From assembly GCA_000440235.1 (NCBI GenBank), contig ALKQ01000001.1, positions 1 to 64,000 of the forward strand: a DNA stretch of 64,000 nt, in the 5' to 3' direction. The notes beneath the pieces were generated by a model. The model was given only the letters and a program-made list of their open reading frames with translations, made no database searches and was not told where the DNA came from. Position 1 is the stretch's first letter; each line of letters opens with the position of its first letter. Source of the stretch: Streptococcus suis 10581 (lineage in GTDB: Bacteria; Bacillota; Bacilli; Lactobacillales; Streptococcaceae). This document shows, in pieces, positions 49,523 to 58,635 of the stretch. Position numbers and translations under genes: made by a program.

Positions 49523-49792
49523 ATGGCAATCTCAAAAGAGAAAAAAAATGAAATCATGGCACAATATGCTCGTCATGAAGGCGACACAGGTTCAGTTGAA
49601 GTTCAAGTAGCAGTACTTACTTGGGAAATCAACCACCTTAACGACCACATCAAACAACACAAAAAAGACCACGCAACTTACCGTGGTTTGATGAAAAAAA
49701 TCGGTCGCCGTCGTAACTTGTTGGCATACCTACGCCGCACAGATGTTAACCGTTACCGTGAATTGATTCACTCACTCGGACTCCGTCGTTAA
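49523..49792 (+). CDS. rpsO: 30S ribosomal protein S15
   Basis: Primary 16S rRNA-binding protein of the small subunit, binding the central-domain three-way junction. The 89-residue protein is complete, with the diagnostic [33 protein letters not shown] segment (in parts) and the [12 protein letters not shown] basic patch. The start at 49523 follows AAAGGAG; upstream in-frame codons lie in promoter and leader. In many bacteria rpsO is adjacent to pnp; here a PTS operon of about 4.6 kb lies between them. Confidence 0.98.
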   Translation: MAISKEKKNEIMAQYARHEGDTGSVEVQVAVLTWEINHLNDHIKQHKKDHATYRGLMKKIGRRRNLLAYLRRTDVNRYRELIHSLGLRR

Positions 49793-49793
49793 G

Positions 49794-49816
49794 AAAAAGC
49801 CCGCAAGGGCTTTTTG
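49794..49816 (+). terminator. rpsO terminator
   Basis: AAAAAGCCC pairs with GGGCTTTTT around GCAA. Confidence 0.88.
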
Positions 49817-49918
49817 TGTGCCGTAAAAAGGAGATAATGCCATCTTCTCGGTCATTTCCATACTGATTTTGTTGCCTTTCTTCCCCTATATATGGGTCCG
49901 GTAGAGGTAGTATTCTTT

Positions 49919-49945
49919 TAACAGCGATTTATTTCGCTGTTTTTA
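49919..49945 (+). terminator. Second hairpin terminator
   Basis: ACAGCGA pairs with TCGCTGT, followed by TTTTTAG. It lies between rpsO and the PTS operon with no gene in between, perhaps guarding against read-through. Confidence 0.7.
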
Positions 49946-49993
49946 GTTGTTTTGAAGCAAAAATTTCCTTAATGATTAAGGTAAAAGTCGCTA

Positions 49994-50022
49994 TTGAAGA
50001 AAAAAATAAAAGCGGTTACAAT
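49994..50022 (+). promoter_or_regulatory. PTS operon promoter
   Basis: TTGAAG (49994-49999), 17-base spacer, TACAAT (50017-50022), then AAGGAGG and the regulator start at 50041. Confidence 0.65.
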
Positions 50023-50040
50023 AAAGATAAGGAGGTCGAT

Positions 50041-51846
50041 ATGTATCAAAGAGAATGGCTTATCCTTAAGGAATTAGAAAAAGGAGGCTATGTAACCTCT
50101 GCTCAACTGGCTCAAAAGATTGGCGTGAGTGTCAAGACGGTTCAAAAATCCATTGCCCATCTTAACGAGAGCATGGCCAAACAGATGATTGGTTCCATTG
50201 TTTCCAAAACAGGACAGGGCTATCGTTTGCAGATTCGTCAGCAAGACCATTACCAAAAATTAGTGGCTGAATTAGACGGTAGGCAGGGCATATCTGGTGC
50301 TGAGCAACGTCAAATTTACTTGCTTAATGAGTTATTGAAACAGCCCTATGTCAAGTCAGAACAAGTGGAAGTAGCCCTTTATATTTCTAAAAAAACCTTG
50401 TCCAATACTGTTCGTGCTCTGCGAGAATTATTGGAGCGGTATCAGATTGATATTAAAACACGTCCCCACTATGGGATGTATCTGGATGGCCAGGAGAAAG
50501 ATATCCGCTTGATGATGGTCTTGGTGGAAGGGGTAGAGCTATACGATTTATCCAAAGAGGAGAAAATAGCAATTGAGCAACTCTTACTCATCCAAGGTGT
50601 ACAGACGGATTTTTACCGTGCCAATGTCTTGTCTATTTTACGAGCGACCTTGACAAGGGTTCAGCGAGGGTATGGCTTACCAGAGGTGGCTGTTTCAAGT
50701 AAGACAGGTTTGGCTGATTTATCTGAGAAATACGGATGGGGCTTGCAGACAGCAGATATTGTCAGCATAGAAGAAACGATCAACTCTTTTCGGGTCAAGG
50801 TATCTTCTTTAGCGAGTAATCGGCAGCTCAATCTTTGTTTGTCTATGGTAGAAGAAGCCTTTGGTTTGGATTTTAGTAGGGATAAGGATTTTATCAATAG
50901 CCTCTGGTCTCATGTGCAAAAGCTTCATGAACGAGTGAAAAATCGAGTGATTCTAAAAAATCCGCTATTAGCTGAAATCAAACAGAACCTTAAAAATGAG
51001 TTTGTCATGGCCAGTCTACTGTCAGGGGCTTTAGCTAGAGAATGGAGTGCACCTATTTTAGAAGATGAGATTGGTTTTTTATCCCTCATCTTTGCGACCT
51101 GTACTTCACAGATTAAGGACTTGAAAAAGCATATGTTGGTGGTGTGTTTTGATAGTGAGAGCGGAAAGGATTTCCTCCAATCCACTTATCAGCGTCTTTT
51201 TGGCCGCTACATTCACCAAGTAACTGTCTGCAATCCAGAAGAGATTGCCCAGCAGGACTTGTCGGCCTATGACTGCATTGTCTCGACCGTTGAATTGCCA
51301 GTATTAACTCCTTATAATCCACACTATGTATCCTACTTTTTAGAGGAACGGGATAAGGAAGCGATTAAACAGCAGTTGACAACAACTGAAAATTTCTTTG
51401 TGAATCAGTTGCTGGAAGAAGTGATTTTCCTGGATCAGCTGCCCTTTGAGAGTAAGGAGCAGTTGGTAGAAGATATTTGTCGGCATATTGAGCAGGTGCG
51501 TGGGATTGATGTGACAGAAAAAGTTCTCAAACGCCTTTCTATGGGGGTTACTCAGTTAGGGCATAAGATGGTTCTTCTGCACCCACAGGGAAAGGTAGAC
51601 GGACACTTTGTTTCGGTTACTGTATTGGATCGTCCTGTTTACTGGGAAAGTTCAGAGGTGCGCGTGGTTGTGCTGGCGTCTCTTCCGACGATTGATCCTG
51701 TCAGCAGATTGATTTATCAAATTTTATCGACTTTTATGATTGAAGATATTTATGTGGATGGGCTCTTGCAAGCACCAACTGCTGACAATTTACAAGTGAT
51801 TTTGCAAAAAATTAAGGAAAAGGAGTTGAAGGGGTATGTTTACTAA
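50041..51846 (+). CDS. PRD-containing transcriptional regulator with EIIA domain
   Basis: A 601-residue regulator that controls its neighbouring PTS genes in response to sugar phosphorylation. N-terminal HTH domains (about 1-60: TSAQLAQKIGVSVKTVQKSI, and a second near 90-130), two PTS regulation domains (about 165-365), an EIIB-like domain (about 375-450, VVCFDSESGKD) and a C-terminal EIIA-like domain (about 455-600, with LGHKMVLLHPQGKVDG). Phosphorylation of its histidines would set activity. I start at 50041 behind AAGGAGG; an in-frame ATG at 49972 precedes the promoter. It is the first gene of a five-gene operon and overlaps the EIIA gene. Confidence 0.87.
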   Translation: MYQREWLILKELEKGGYVTSAQLAQKIGVSVKTVQKSIAHLNESMAKQMIGSIVSKTGQGYRLQIRQQDHYQKLVAELDGRQGISGAEQRQIYLLNELLKQPYVKSEQVEVALYISKKTLSNTVRALRELLERYQIDIKTRPHYGMYLDGQEKDIRLMMVLVEGVELYDLSKEEKIAIEQLLLIQGVQTDFYRANVLSILRATLTRVQRGYGLPEVAVSSKTGLADLSEKYGWGLQTADIVSIEETINSFRVKVSSLASNRQLNLCLSMVEEAFGLDFSRDKDFINSLWSHVQKLHERVKNRVILKNPLLAEIKQNLKNEFVMASLLSGALAREWSAPILEDEIGFLSLIFATCTSQIKDLKKHMLVVCFDSESGKDFLQSTYQRLFGRYIHQVTVCNPEEIAQQDLSAYDCIVSTVELPVLTPYNPHYVSYFLEERDKEAIKQQLTTTENFFVNQLLEEVIFLDQLPFESKEQLVEDICRHIEQVRGIDVTEKVLKRLSMGVTQLGHKMVLLHPQGKVDGHFVSVTVLDRPVYWESSEVRVVVLASLPTIDPVSRLIYQILSTFMIEDIYVDGLLQAPTADNLQVILQKIKEKELKGYVY

Positions 51847-52162
51847 TGTGGAAGATTCGATGCAAATTATTGCCAATTCAGGTGATGCTAGGTCGGACTA
51901 CATGGAAGCGATTCGCTTGGCTAGCGTAGGGGATTTGCAGGCAGCTAGTCAGCAAATGGACATGGCCAAGGATAAGATTGTAGAAGCCCACCGCTTGCAG
52001 ACGGAGCTGATACAGGGAGAATTCAGAGGAGATAAGGCAGAGCTTAATCTCTTGCTCATACACGCCCAAGATCATCTCATGTCAACCTTGGTGATTCGTG
52101 ACTTATCACGTTATCTATTGGATCTATATCAAAAATTAGGAGAAAAGGAGAAAGAGATATGA
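51836..52162 (+). CDS. PTS lactose/cellobiose-type EIIA
   Basis: Phosphocarrier between HPr and EIIB. The 108-residue all-helical protein matches the Lac-family EIIA (three-helix trimer), with the phosphorylated His76 in LLLIHAQDHLM. It overlaps the regulator by eleven bases and EIIB by four (ATGA). With EIIB and EIIC it forms a complete lactose/cellobiose-type transporter. The sugar (cellobiose, another disaccharide or a modified sugar) cannot be determined; no glycosidase lies in the operon. Confidence 0.9.
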   Translation: MFTNVEDSMQIIANSGDARSDYMEAIRLASVGDLQAASQQMDMAKDKIVEAHRLQTELIQGEFRGDKAELNLLLIHAQDHLMSTLVIRDLSRYLLDLYQKLGEKEKEI

Positions 52163-52461
52163 TCAATATCTTGTTGTGTTGTTCGGCTGGAATGTCCACG
52201 AGCCTCTTGGTAACCAAGATGCAAAAGGCGGCTGACAGTCGTGGTTTGGAGTCCACTATTTGGGCGGTATCTGCGGATGAAGCGGGACAAAATGTCGGTA
52301 AGGCAGATGTTATACTGCTAGGGCCGCAAATTAAGTTCTTGCGTGGGGATATTGAGTCTCTGGCTGGAGATAAGCCCTTGGATGTGATTCCGATGCGTGA
52401 CTACGGTATGCTCAATGGTGAAGCCGTCTTGGATTTGGCCTTGTCACTTTATCAATCGTAA
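52159..52461 (+). CDS. PTS lactose/cellobiose-type EIIB
   Basis: Cytoplasmic phosphotransfer subunit that donates phosphate to the incoming sugar. The 100-residue protein begins with the P-loop INILLCCSAGMSTSLL; the phosphorylated cysteine is Cys8 in CSAGMSTS. The short single-domain form is typical of cellobiose EIIB. Coupled to the EIIA gene. Confidence 0.92.
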   Translation: MINILLCCSAGMSTSLLVTKMQKAADSRGLESTIWAVSADEAGQNVGKADVILLGPQIKFLRGDIESLAGDKPLDVIPMRDYGMLNGEAVLDLALSLYQS

Positions 52462-52479
52462 TAAAAGGAGGTTAGTTGT

Positions 52480-53736
52480 ATGAAAACAACGTTTTTGGAT
52501 AAGATAGAGCAATTTTCTTACAAAATTGGTCAACAAAAACACATTATTGCCTTGCGTGATGGAATGGTTCTGACCATGCCATTGATTTTGGTGGGAAGTC
52601 TCTTTGTGATTATTCAAAGTTTCCCTGTCCCTGCTTGGGAAGCCTTTTTAACAGAGGTAGGAGCCATGAGTTATCTGGGTGGTCTGATCACAGGTACCTT
52701 TGGCATCATGGGCTTGGTCGCAGTATTTGGGATTGCCAAGCGTTTGGCGGATAGTTACAAGGTGGATGGTACCAGTGCTGGTGTGATCGCCTTGGCTGCT
52801 TACCTTGTTTTAGTCCCTCTTCAAGAAGGGATGATGAGTACTGGTTATTTTGGGTCACGTGGACTCTTTGTGGCAGTTGTGGTAGGCTTGATTACGGGTG
52901 AACTTTTCCGCATCCTCATCCAGAAAAACATCGTGATTAAGATGCCAGAAAGTGTACCACCGATGGTGGCGAAGTCCTTCACTTCTTTGATTCCAGCTTT
53001 TGTGATTATCTCAAGCTTTGCTGGTATTGATTTGCTCTTCAAGGCCCTTGGTTTCACAGATATCTTCCAAGTCATGCTGGTCATTTTGGCAGAGCCACTG
53101 AAAGGTGCAAGTAATACCTTATGGGGAGCTTTGCTGGCTGTTTTGTTCAACTCAGTTGTATGGCTCTTTGGTGTTCACGGTGGTCAATTGGTAAGCTCCA
53201 TCATGGACCCTGTGTGGTTTATGAATACAGATGCCAACCGTGAAGCTTGGCAAGCAGGTCTGGAATTGCCCTTCATCGTGACCAAGCCATTCCTTGATAA
53301 CTTTGCTTGGTTGGGCGGTAGTGGTGCCTCTATTGGTTTAGCCATCTTCCTCTTCTTCTTTGCCAAGAGCCAACAAAATAAGGCGCTCGGAAAATTGGCG
53401 ATTGTTCCAGATATCTTCTCTGTTAACGAACCGATGCTGTTTGGCTTCCCGATTGTACTGAGCCTTGATTTGGCAGTTCCATTTATTTTAACTCCACTGG
53501 TAACAGCAACGGTTTCATACTTGGCCATGGATTGGGGTCTGGTTCACAAAACAGTTGGGATTATGATTCCATGGGCAACGCCACCGATCATTAGTGGTTA
53601 TTTATCAACAGGTGGGCACATTAGTGGTTCTATTCTACAGATTGTAAATATTCTGATTGCAGTAGCGATTTACTATCCATTTGCCAAACGTATTGATAAC
53701 CGGATGCGCAAGGAAGAAGAGGAGGCTGCAGGATGA
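52480..53736 (+). CDS. PTS lactose/cellobiose-type EIIC
   Basis: Membrane channel subunit of the PTS permease. The 418 residues contain about ten hydrophobic segments, the N-terminal QQKHIIALRDGMVLTMPLILVGS, WLFGVHGGQL and the substrate-loop NEPMLFGFPIVLS, hallmarks of cellobiose/diacetylchitobiose EIIC. It has an excellent ribosome site (AAAGGAGG) and overlaps the next gene by four bases. Confidence 0.93.
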   Translation: MKTTFLDKIEQFSYKIGQQKHIIALRDGMVLTMPLILVGSLFVIIQSFPVPAWEAFLTEVGAMSYLGGLITGTFGIMGLVAVFGIAKRLADSYKVDGTSAGVIALAAYLVLVPLQEGMMSTGYFGSRGLFVAVVVGLITGELFRILIQKNIVIKMPESVPPMVAKSFTSLIPAFVIISSFAGIDLLFKALGFTDIFQVMLVILAEPLKGASNTLWGALLAVLFNSVVWLFGVHGGQLVSSIMDPVWFMNTDANREAWQAGLELPFIVTKPFLDNFAWLGGSGASIGLAIFLFFFAKSQQNKALGKLAIVPDIFSVNEPMLFGFPIVLSLDLAVPFILTPLVTATVSYLAMDWGLVHKTVGIMIPWATPPIISGYLSTGGHISGSILQIVNILIAVAIYYPFAKRIDNRMRKEEEEAAG

Positions 53737-54626
53737 AACGATTACTCAACTGCGTAGCCAGTGATTTTGAAGGCCTAGATAGAGAAGGATTGCTCAATGC
53801 GATTCGGGCCAGCGAAGGTCGAGTTATCATGGCCGAAAATGTGACACATGCAGGTTCTGCCTTGCCTGGTGTAACCAATGCAGAATTGGTACGAGCATTC
53901 GGTGCTGACTTGATTTTGATGAATACCTTGGATGTCCTCCATCCAGAGATTCCAGGCTTGGATGTGACAGATCGGCCAATTGCTCGTTTGAGAGAATTGA
54001 CAGGTCGACCGATTGGGGTCAATCTAGAACCAATTGACTTAGAAGCAGAGATGCTAGAAGAGCGCTTGGAGATCAATGAAGGTCGCCAGGTGAATGCAAA
54101 GACCTTGCAAGCTCTTAACGAACAGGGATTTGACTTTGTCTGTATCACAGGCAACCCAGGCGCAGGGATCACAAATAAGACCATTGCAGAAGCTATTCGC
54201 TTTGCCAAGACCATTTTCAAGGGAGTGATTATCGCAGGGAAGATGCATGGGGCAGGCTCTAAAGATCCAATTTTTGATCAAGAGGCTCTGTTATCCTTTG
54301 CGGATGCTGGTGCAGATATTGTCTTGATTCCATCGCCGGGGTCTGTACCAGGAAGCACCATTGAAACGTGTGCGCAGATTGTGGGGCTTTTGAAAGAGAA
54401 AGGCGTTCTCACTGTCGGAGGTCTAGGAACGAGTCAGGAATCCTCGGATATTGCGACTATCAAACAAATTGGTCTCTGGAATAAGATGGTTGGTTTTGAC
54501 ATCCATCATATTGGAGATGCTGGTTTTGGTGGTATGGCACCGCTAGAAAATATTTTTGAACTGTCGGTTGCGGTCCGTGGTCGTCGCCATACCTACAAGA
54601 TGATTGGGACCTCTATCAAGCGTTAA
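53733..54626 (+). CDS. Unknown TIM-barrel-like protein of a PTS operon
   Basis: A 297-residue soluble protein that is not firmly assignable. It has alternating beta/alpha units with GRVIMAEN, ADLILMNTLDV, PIGVNLEPID, FVCITGNPGAGITN, GVIIAGKMHGAG, DIVLIPSPGSVPGS and MVGFDIHHIGDAGFGGM, a sequence resembling a TIM barrel with a phosphate-binding C-terminal end. It is comparable to proteins left as domains of unknown function in streptococcal PTS operons. Overlap with EIIC makes it the last gene of the sugar operon, where the product could process the phosphorylated sugar. No nucleophile is obvious. Confidence 0.75.
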   Translation: MKRLLNCVASDFEGLDREGLLNAIRASEGRVIMAENVTHAGSALPGVTNAELVRAFGADLILMNTLDVLHPEIPGLDVTDRPIARLRELTGRPIGVNLEPIDLEAEMLEERLEINEGRQVNAKTLQALNEQGFDFVCITGNPGAGITNKTIAEAIRFAKTIFKGVIIAGKMHGAGSKDPIFDQEALLSFADAGADIVLIPSPGSVPGSTIETCAQIVGLLKEKGVLTVGGLGTSQESSDIATIKQIGLWNKMVGFDIHHIGDAGFGGMAPLENIFELSVAVRGRRHTYKMIGTSIKR

Positions 54627-54658
54627 GTTAAACGAGTTAAAAGTATTTGTTATCCTCG

Positions 54659-54690
54659 AAAGGCTGCTCCGTTGGAGTGGCTTTTCTTTT
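54659..54690 (+). terminator. PTS operon terminator
   Basis: AAAGGCTGCTCC pairs with GGAGTGGCTTTT (three wobbles) around GTT, followed by CTTTT. Confidence 0.75.
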
Positions 54691-54699
54691 AAAGAAATT

Positions 54700-54730
54700 T
54701 TGCCTCATTTCCTCAAAATTATGCTACAAT
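54700..54730 (+). promoter_or_regulatory. pnp promoter
   Basis: TACAAT at 54725-54730 with TG as an extended -10. TTGCCT (54700-54705) is a possible -35 at a long, 19-base spacing. Confidence 0.5.
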
Positions 54731-54740
54731 AGAACTTAGT

Positions 54741-54803
54741 ACGTGGTTTTGTGCAAAGCTGAATCCAGTAATACTATTGGGTTGAACTTTGTAGAAAACA
54801 CGT
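54741..54803 (+). promoter_or_regulatory. Long leader hairpin of pnp
   Basis: ACGTGGTTTT pairs with AAAACACGT, a middle GCAAAG/CTTTGT stem follows, and AATCCAGTA/TATTGGGTT caps the top (nine pairs with wobbles). The 63-base structure ends 25 bases before the start codon. In E. coli and relatives pnp is autoregulated through RNase III cleavage of such a leader; a similar control here is inferred. Confidence 0.6.
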
Positions 54804-54827
54804 AAATTAACAATTAGGAGAACTTTC

Positions 54828-57047
54828 ATGTCAAAACAAGTATTTGAAACGGTTTTTGCTGGCAAAAAATTGGTCGTTGAAACTGGCCAGGTTGCCAAAC
54901 AAGCCAACGGTGCGGTGGTCGTTCGCTATGGCGATTCAACAGTATTGACTGCGGCGGTTATGTCCAAAAAAATGGCGACGGGTGATTTCTTCCCCCTCCA
55001 AGTCAACTATGAAGAGAAAATGTATGCCGCAGGGAAATTCCCAGGTGGCTGGATGAAGCGTGAAGGCCGTCCATCAACTGATGCGACCTTGACAGCTCGT
55101 TTGATTGACCGTCCGATTCGTCCAATGTTTGCGGAAGGTTTCCGTAATGAAGTCCAAGTCATCAACACAGTGCTTTCTTACGATCCAGATGCTTCTGCTC
55201 CAATGGCAGCTATGTTTGGTTCTTCATTGGCATTGGCAATCTCAGACATCCCATTCAACGGCCCAATCGCAGGTGTGCAGGTCGGTTATGTCAACGGTGA
55301 ACTCATCATCAATCCTGACAAGGCTCAGATGGAAGAGTCCCTCCTTGACTTGACAGTAGCTGGTAACAAAGACGCCATCAACATGGTTGAGTCTGGTGCC
55401 AAAGAATTATCAGAAGACATCATGTTGGAAGCTCTTTTGAAAGGTCATGCGGCCATTCAAGAACTCCTTGACTTCCAAAACCAAATCGTGGCAGCAGTCG
55501 GCAAGGAAAAAGCAGATGTGGAACTTCTTCAAGTGGACCCAGAATTGCAGGCTGAGATTGTCGCAGCTTACAATGACGATTTGAAAAAAGCGGTGCAGGT
55601 AGAAGAAAAATTGGCCCGTGAAGATGCGACAAATGCCGTGCGTGAGACCGTCATCGCAGCTTACGAAGAGAAATACGCTGAACACGAAGAATTCGACCGC
55701 ATCATGCGGGACGTTCATGAAATCTTGGAACTCATGGAGCACGCAGAAGTTCGTCGTTTGATTACAGAAGACAAGGTCCGCCCAGACGGTCGCCGTGTGG
55801 ATGAGATTAGACCGCTAGATGCAGAAGTGGACTTCTTGCCAAACGTTCATGGATCAGGCCTCTTTACTCGTGGTCAAACGCAAGCCCTTTCTGTCTTGAC
55901 CTTGGCCCCAATGGGTGAAACTCAAATCATCGACGGTTTGGATGATGAGTACAAGAAACGCTTCTTGCACCATTATAACTTCCCACAATACTCAGTGGGA
56001 TCAACAGGTCGTTACGGAGCACCTGGTCGTCGTGAAATTGGTCACGGGGCCCTTGGTGAGCGTGCCCTTGAGCAAGTCTTGCCTAGCTTGGAAGACTTCC
56101 CTTACGCTATCCGCTTGGTAGCAGAAGTTTTGGAATCAAACGGTTCTTCATCACAGGCTTCTATCACAGCTGGTACCCTTGCCCTTATGGCCGGTGGTGT
56201 GCCAATCAAGGCACCAGTTGCAGGGATCGCCATGGGTCTGATTTCAGACGGGACAAACTACACTGTCTTGACCGATATTCAAGGTCTTGAGGACCACTTC
56301 GGTGACATGGACTTCAAGGTGGCGGGTACCCGTGACGGTATCACAGCCCTTCAAATGGACATCAAGATTGACGGTATCACACCGCAAATCTTGGAAGAAG
56401 CCTTGGCACAGGCTAAGAAAGCTCGCTTCGAAATTCTTGATGTGATTGAAGCAACTATCCCAGAAGTTCGTCCTGACTTGGCACCAACTGCACCGAAGAT
56501 TGATACCATCAAGATTGATGTGGATAAGATCAAGATTGTCATCGGTAAGGGTGGCGAAACCATCGATAAGATTATTGCAGAAACTGGCGTGAAAATCGAT
56601 ATCGACGAAGACGGTCTTGTGGCTATCTTCTCACCAGATCGCGATGCAATTGAGCGCACCAAAGAAATCATTGCGGGTCTTGTTCGTGAAGCGAAAGTGG
56701 ATGAAGTTTTCCAGGCAAAAGTCGTTCGTTTGGAGAAATTCGGTGCCTTTGTCAACCTCTTTGACAAGACTGATGCTCTGGTCCACGTTTCTGAAATGGC
56801 TTGGACCCGTGTCAATAAACCAGAAGATTTGGTTGAAATTGGCGATATTGTTGATGTCAAAGTTATCAAGATTGATGATAAAGGACGTATTGATGCTTCT
56901 ATGAAGGCTCTTCTTCCAAAACCAGAAGGCTATGTAGAGCCAGAAAAACGCGAGCGTTCAGACAAACCTCGCCGTCACAAAGACAACAAAGAGAAAAAAG
57001 ACAACAACTTTGGCGAATTCAAATTCCACAAGGTTGAAAAGAAATAA
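54828..57047 (+). CDS. pnp: Polynucleotide phosphorylase
   Basis: 3'-5' phosphorolytic exoribonuclease of mRNA decay, trimeric in the cytoplasm. The 739 residues have two RNase PH domains (about 1-225 and 310-545), an all-helical linker, a KH domain with [15 protein letters not shown] (about 565-585) and an S1 domain with [12 protein letters not shown] (about 640-655), then a basic Lys/Arg/Asp tail. The catalytic-core region [15 protein letters not shown] is intact. It lies behind a long hairpin leader and is followed by cysE. Confidence 0.97.
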   Translation: MSKQVFETVFAGKKLVVETGQVAKQANGAVVVRYGDSTVLTAAVMSKKMATGDFFPLQVNYEEKMYAAGKFPGGWMKREGRPSTDATLTARLIDRPIRPMFAEGFRNEVQVINTVLSYDPDASAPMAAMFGSSLALAISDIPFNGPIAGVQVGYVNGELIINPDKAQMEESLLDLTVAGNKDAINMVESGAKELSEDIMLEALLKGHAAIQELLDFQNQIVAAVGKEKADVELLQVDPELQAEIVAAYNDDLKKAVQVEEKLAREDATNAVRETVIAAYEEKYAEHEEFDRIMRDVHEILELMEHAEVRRLITEDKVRPDGRRVDEIRPLDAEVDFLPNVHGSGLFTRGQTQALSVLTLAPMGETQIIDGLDDEYKKRFLHHYNFPQYSVGSTGRYGAPGRREIGHGALGERALEQVLPSLEDFPYAIRLVAEVLESNGSSSQASITAGTLALMAGGVPIKAPVAGIAMGLISDGTNYTVLTDIQGLEDHFGDMDFKVAGTRDGITALQMDIKIDGITPQILEEALAQAKKARFEILDVIEATIPEVRPDLAPTAPKIDTIKIDVDKIKIVIGKGGETIDKIIAETGVKIDIDEDGLVAIFSPDRDAIERTKEIIAGLVREAKVDEVFQAKVVRLEKFGAFVNLFDKTDALVHVSEMAWTRVNKPEDLVEIGDIVDVKVIKIDDKGRIDASMKALLPKPEGYVEPEKRERSDKPRRHKDNKEKKDNNFGEFKFHKVEKK

Positions 57048-57054
57048 GCTGAGT

Positions 57055-57080
57055 AGACAAGTTCGGTAGCGGACTTGTCT
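57055..57080 (+). terminator. Hairpin between pnp and cysE
   Basis: AGACAAGTTCG pairs with CGGACTTGTCT around GTAG. There is no T run, so it is more likely an RNA-processing or stability element than a strong stop, and pnp and cysE may be cotranscribed. Confidence 0.55.
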
Positions 57081-57100
57081 TCTCGCTAGAAGGAGTGACT

Positions 57101-57718
57101 ATGGGTTGGTGGAAGGACACCATTGAGATTGTAAAAGAAAAAGATCCGGCAGCACGGACCACCTTGGAAGTTCTTTTGACCTATCCAGGTGTCAAGGCCT
57201 TGGCTGCCCACCGTTTGTCCCACTGGATGTGGAAAAAAGGTTTTAAATTACTAGCCCGGATGCACAGCCAATTTTGGCGTTTTTGGACTAATATCGAAAT
57301 TCATCCAGGTGCCGAGATTGCTTCGGGGGTTTTCATTGACCACGGTGCAGGTCTAGTTATCGGAGAAACTGCCATTATCGAGTCGGGTGTCATGCTCTAC
57401 CACGGGGTGACTCTGGGAGGTACTGGCAAGGATACCGGCAAACGCCATCCAACTGTGCGAAAGGGTGCCCTTGTTTCTGCCCACGCCCAAGTCATTGGTC
57501 CTATTGAAATTGGAGAAAATGCCAAAGTGGGTGCAGCTGCCGTTGTCCTAGCCGATGTTCCAGCAGATGTGACAGTGGTTGGTATGCCAGCTAAAATTGT
57601 CCGTGTACATGGTCAAAAAGATGAGAAGGTCATTCATGACATGGAAGGTGGTCGTGAACACTACACGACTAAGCTTGCGGAATTACGAGAAGCTAGCCAC
57701 CATTCGTCGCATTTGTAG
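57101..57718 (+). CDS. cysE: Serine O-acetyltransferase
   Basis: Acetylates serine, first step of cysteine synthesis. The 205-residue protein has an N-terminal helical part (to about 65) and a left-handed hexapeptide-repeat beta helix ([38 protein letters not shown] region) with catalytic His near DHG, and VVGMPAKIV as the closing segment. AAGGAG precedes the ATG; a GTG six bases earlier is less likely. Its adjacency to pnp and cysS is typical of streptococci. Confidence 0.96.
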   Translation: [205 protein letters not shown]

Positions 57719-57773
57719 GAAAGCCACATATGGTAAGTCCTATGTGAGTTAGCCATAGAGAGGAAAAATAAGC

Positions 57774-58634
57774 ATGATAACAGCAACTAATGTCCTAAAT
57801 CCCCAGCAGTTGTCCGCAGCAAAAACTCTGATAACCACTGTACAATCCCATGACGGGACCTATCGTGCCCCTTACCTGTCAAATATGCTCAACTTTGACC
57901 CTGAAATGCCAGCTTTTTTCTTGGCTTATCAAGGTGAACAGTTGGTGGGACTCTTGACTGTGTATGCCGATGATGAGGATGTGGAGCTTGCAATTCTCGT
58001 GCACCCAGACTACCGCAGACAGGGTTTGGCACGCAAGCTCTATGATTGCTACCAGACGAAGACGGCAAACTATCCTATCGCTAGTGTGACCTTTCAGACC
58101 GAACGCGTCTTTCTTGACATGCACCCAGACCTTGCGCCAGCATGGAACTTGGTAGAAGATACGGATACTGAGACATGGCTGGGACGTGAGCGAGAGCCTT
58201 ATCAGTTCTCACAACAGGCTGAACTCACAGTAAGTTTGGCACAGGCTCACCATGCAGACAGTATTGCACGCTGTAAGTCTGCGGCATTCGGTAACGACTA
58301 TGAGGTGGCTCTTCGTTACGTGCGTGAAGCCATTTCGGATGCGGATAGTTTACTTTATCTTTTGGAACATAGCGGAGCGGTTATCGGTTCTTGCACAGTA
58401 GATATATCGACCGATGATAACTATCTTTACGGTTTAGCTATCGCACCAGACCAGCAACAAAAAGGTTACGGCACCTACTTAGTCAAAGCTGTCATCAATG
58501 ACCTTATCACGAAAAACGACAAACCTTTTCAAATCGCTGTCGAAGATGACAACCTCATCGCTAAGCGGCTGTATGAAAATATCGGTTTTACAAAGCAGAC
58601 ACAAGTGGTCTACTTAGACCCAAAAGGAGAATGA
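57774..58634 (+). CDS. Tandem GNAT acetyltransferase
   Basis: A 286-residue protein with two GNAT domains. The first (about 10-135) has AILVHPDYRRQGLARKLYD, and the second (about 150-285) has GLAIAPDQQQKGYGTYLVKAVI and VEDDNLIAKRLYENIGFTKQ, both with the acetyl-CoA loop (QxxGxG/A). The C-terminal domain is more canonical and likely catalytic. The substrate is unknown. AGAGG precedes the start. The gene starts two bases before the next, so it belongs to the same operon. Confidence 0.85.
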   Translation: MITATNVLNPQQLSAAKTLITTVQSHDGTYRAPYLSNMLNFDPEMPAFFLAYQGEQLVGLLTVYADDEDVELAILVHPDYRRQGLARKLYDCYQTKTANYPIASVTFQTERVFLDMHPDLAPAWNLVEDTDTETWLGREREPYQFSQQAELTVSLAQAHHADSIARCKSAAFGNDYEVALRYVREAISDADSLLYLLEHSGAVIGSCTVDISTDDNYLYGLAIAPDQQQKGYGTYLVKAVINDLITKNDKPFQIAVEDDNLIAKRLYENIGFTKQTQVVYLDPKGE

Positions 58635-58635
58635 T

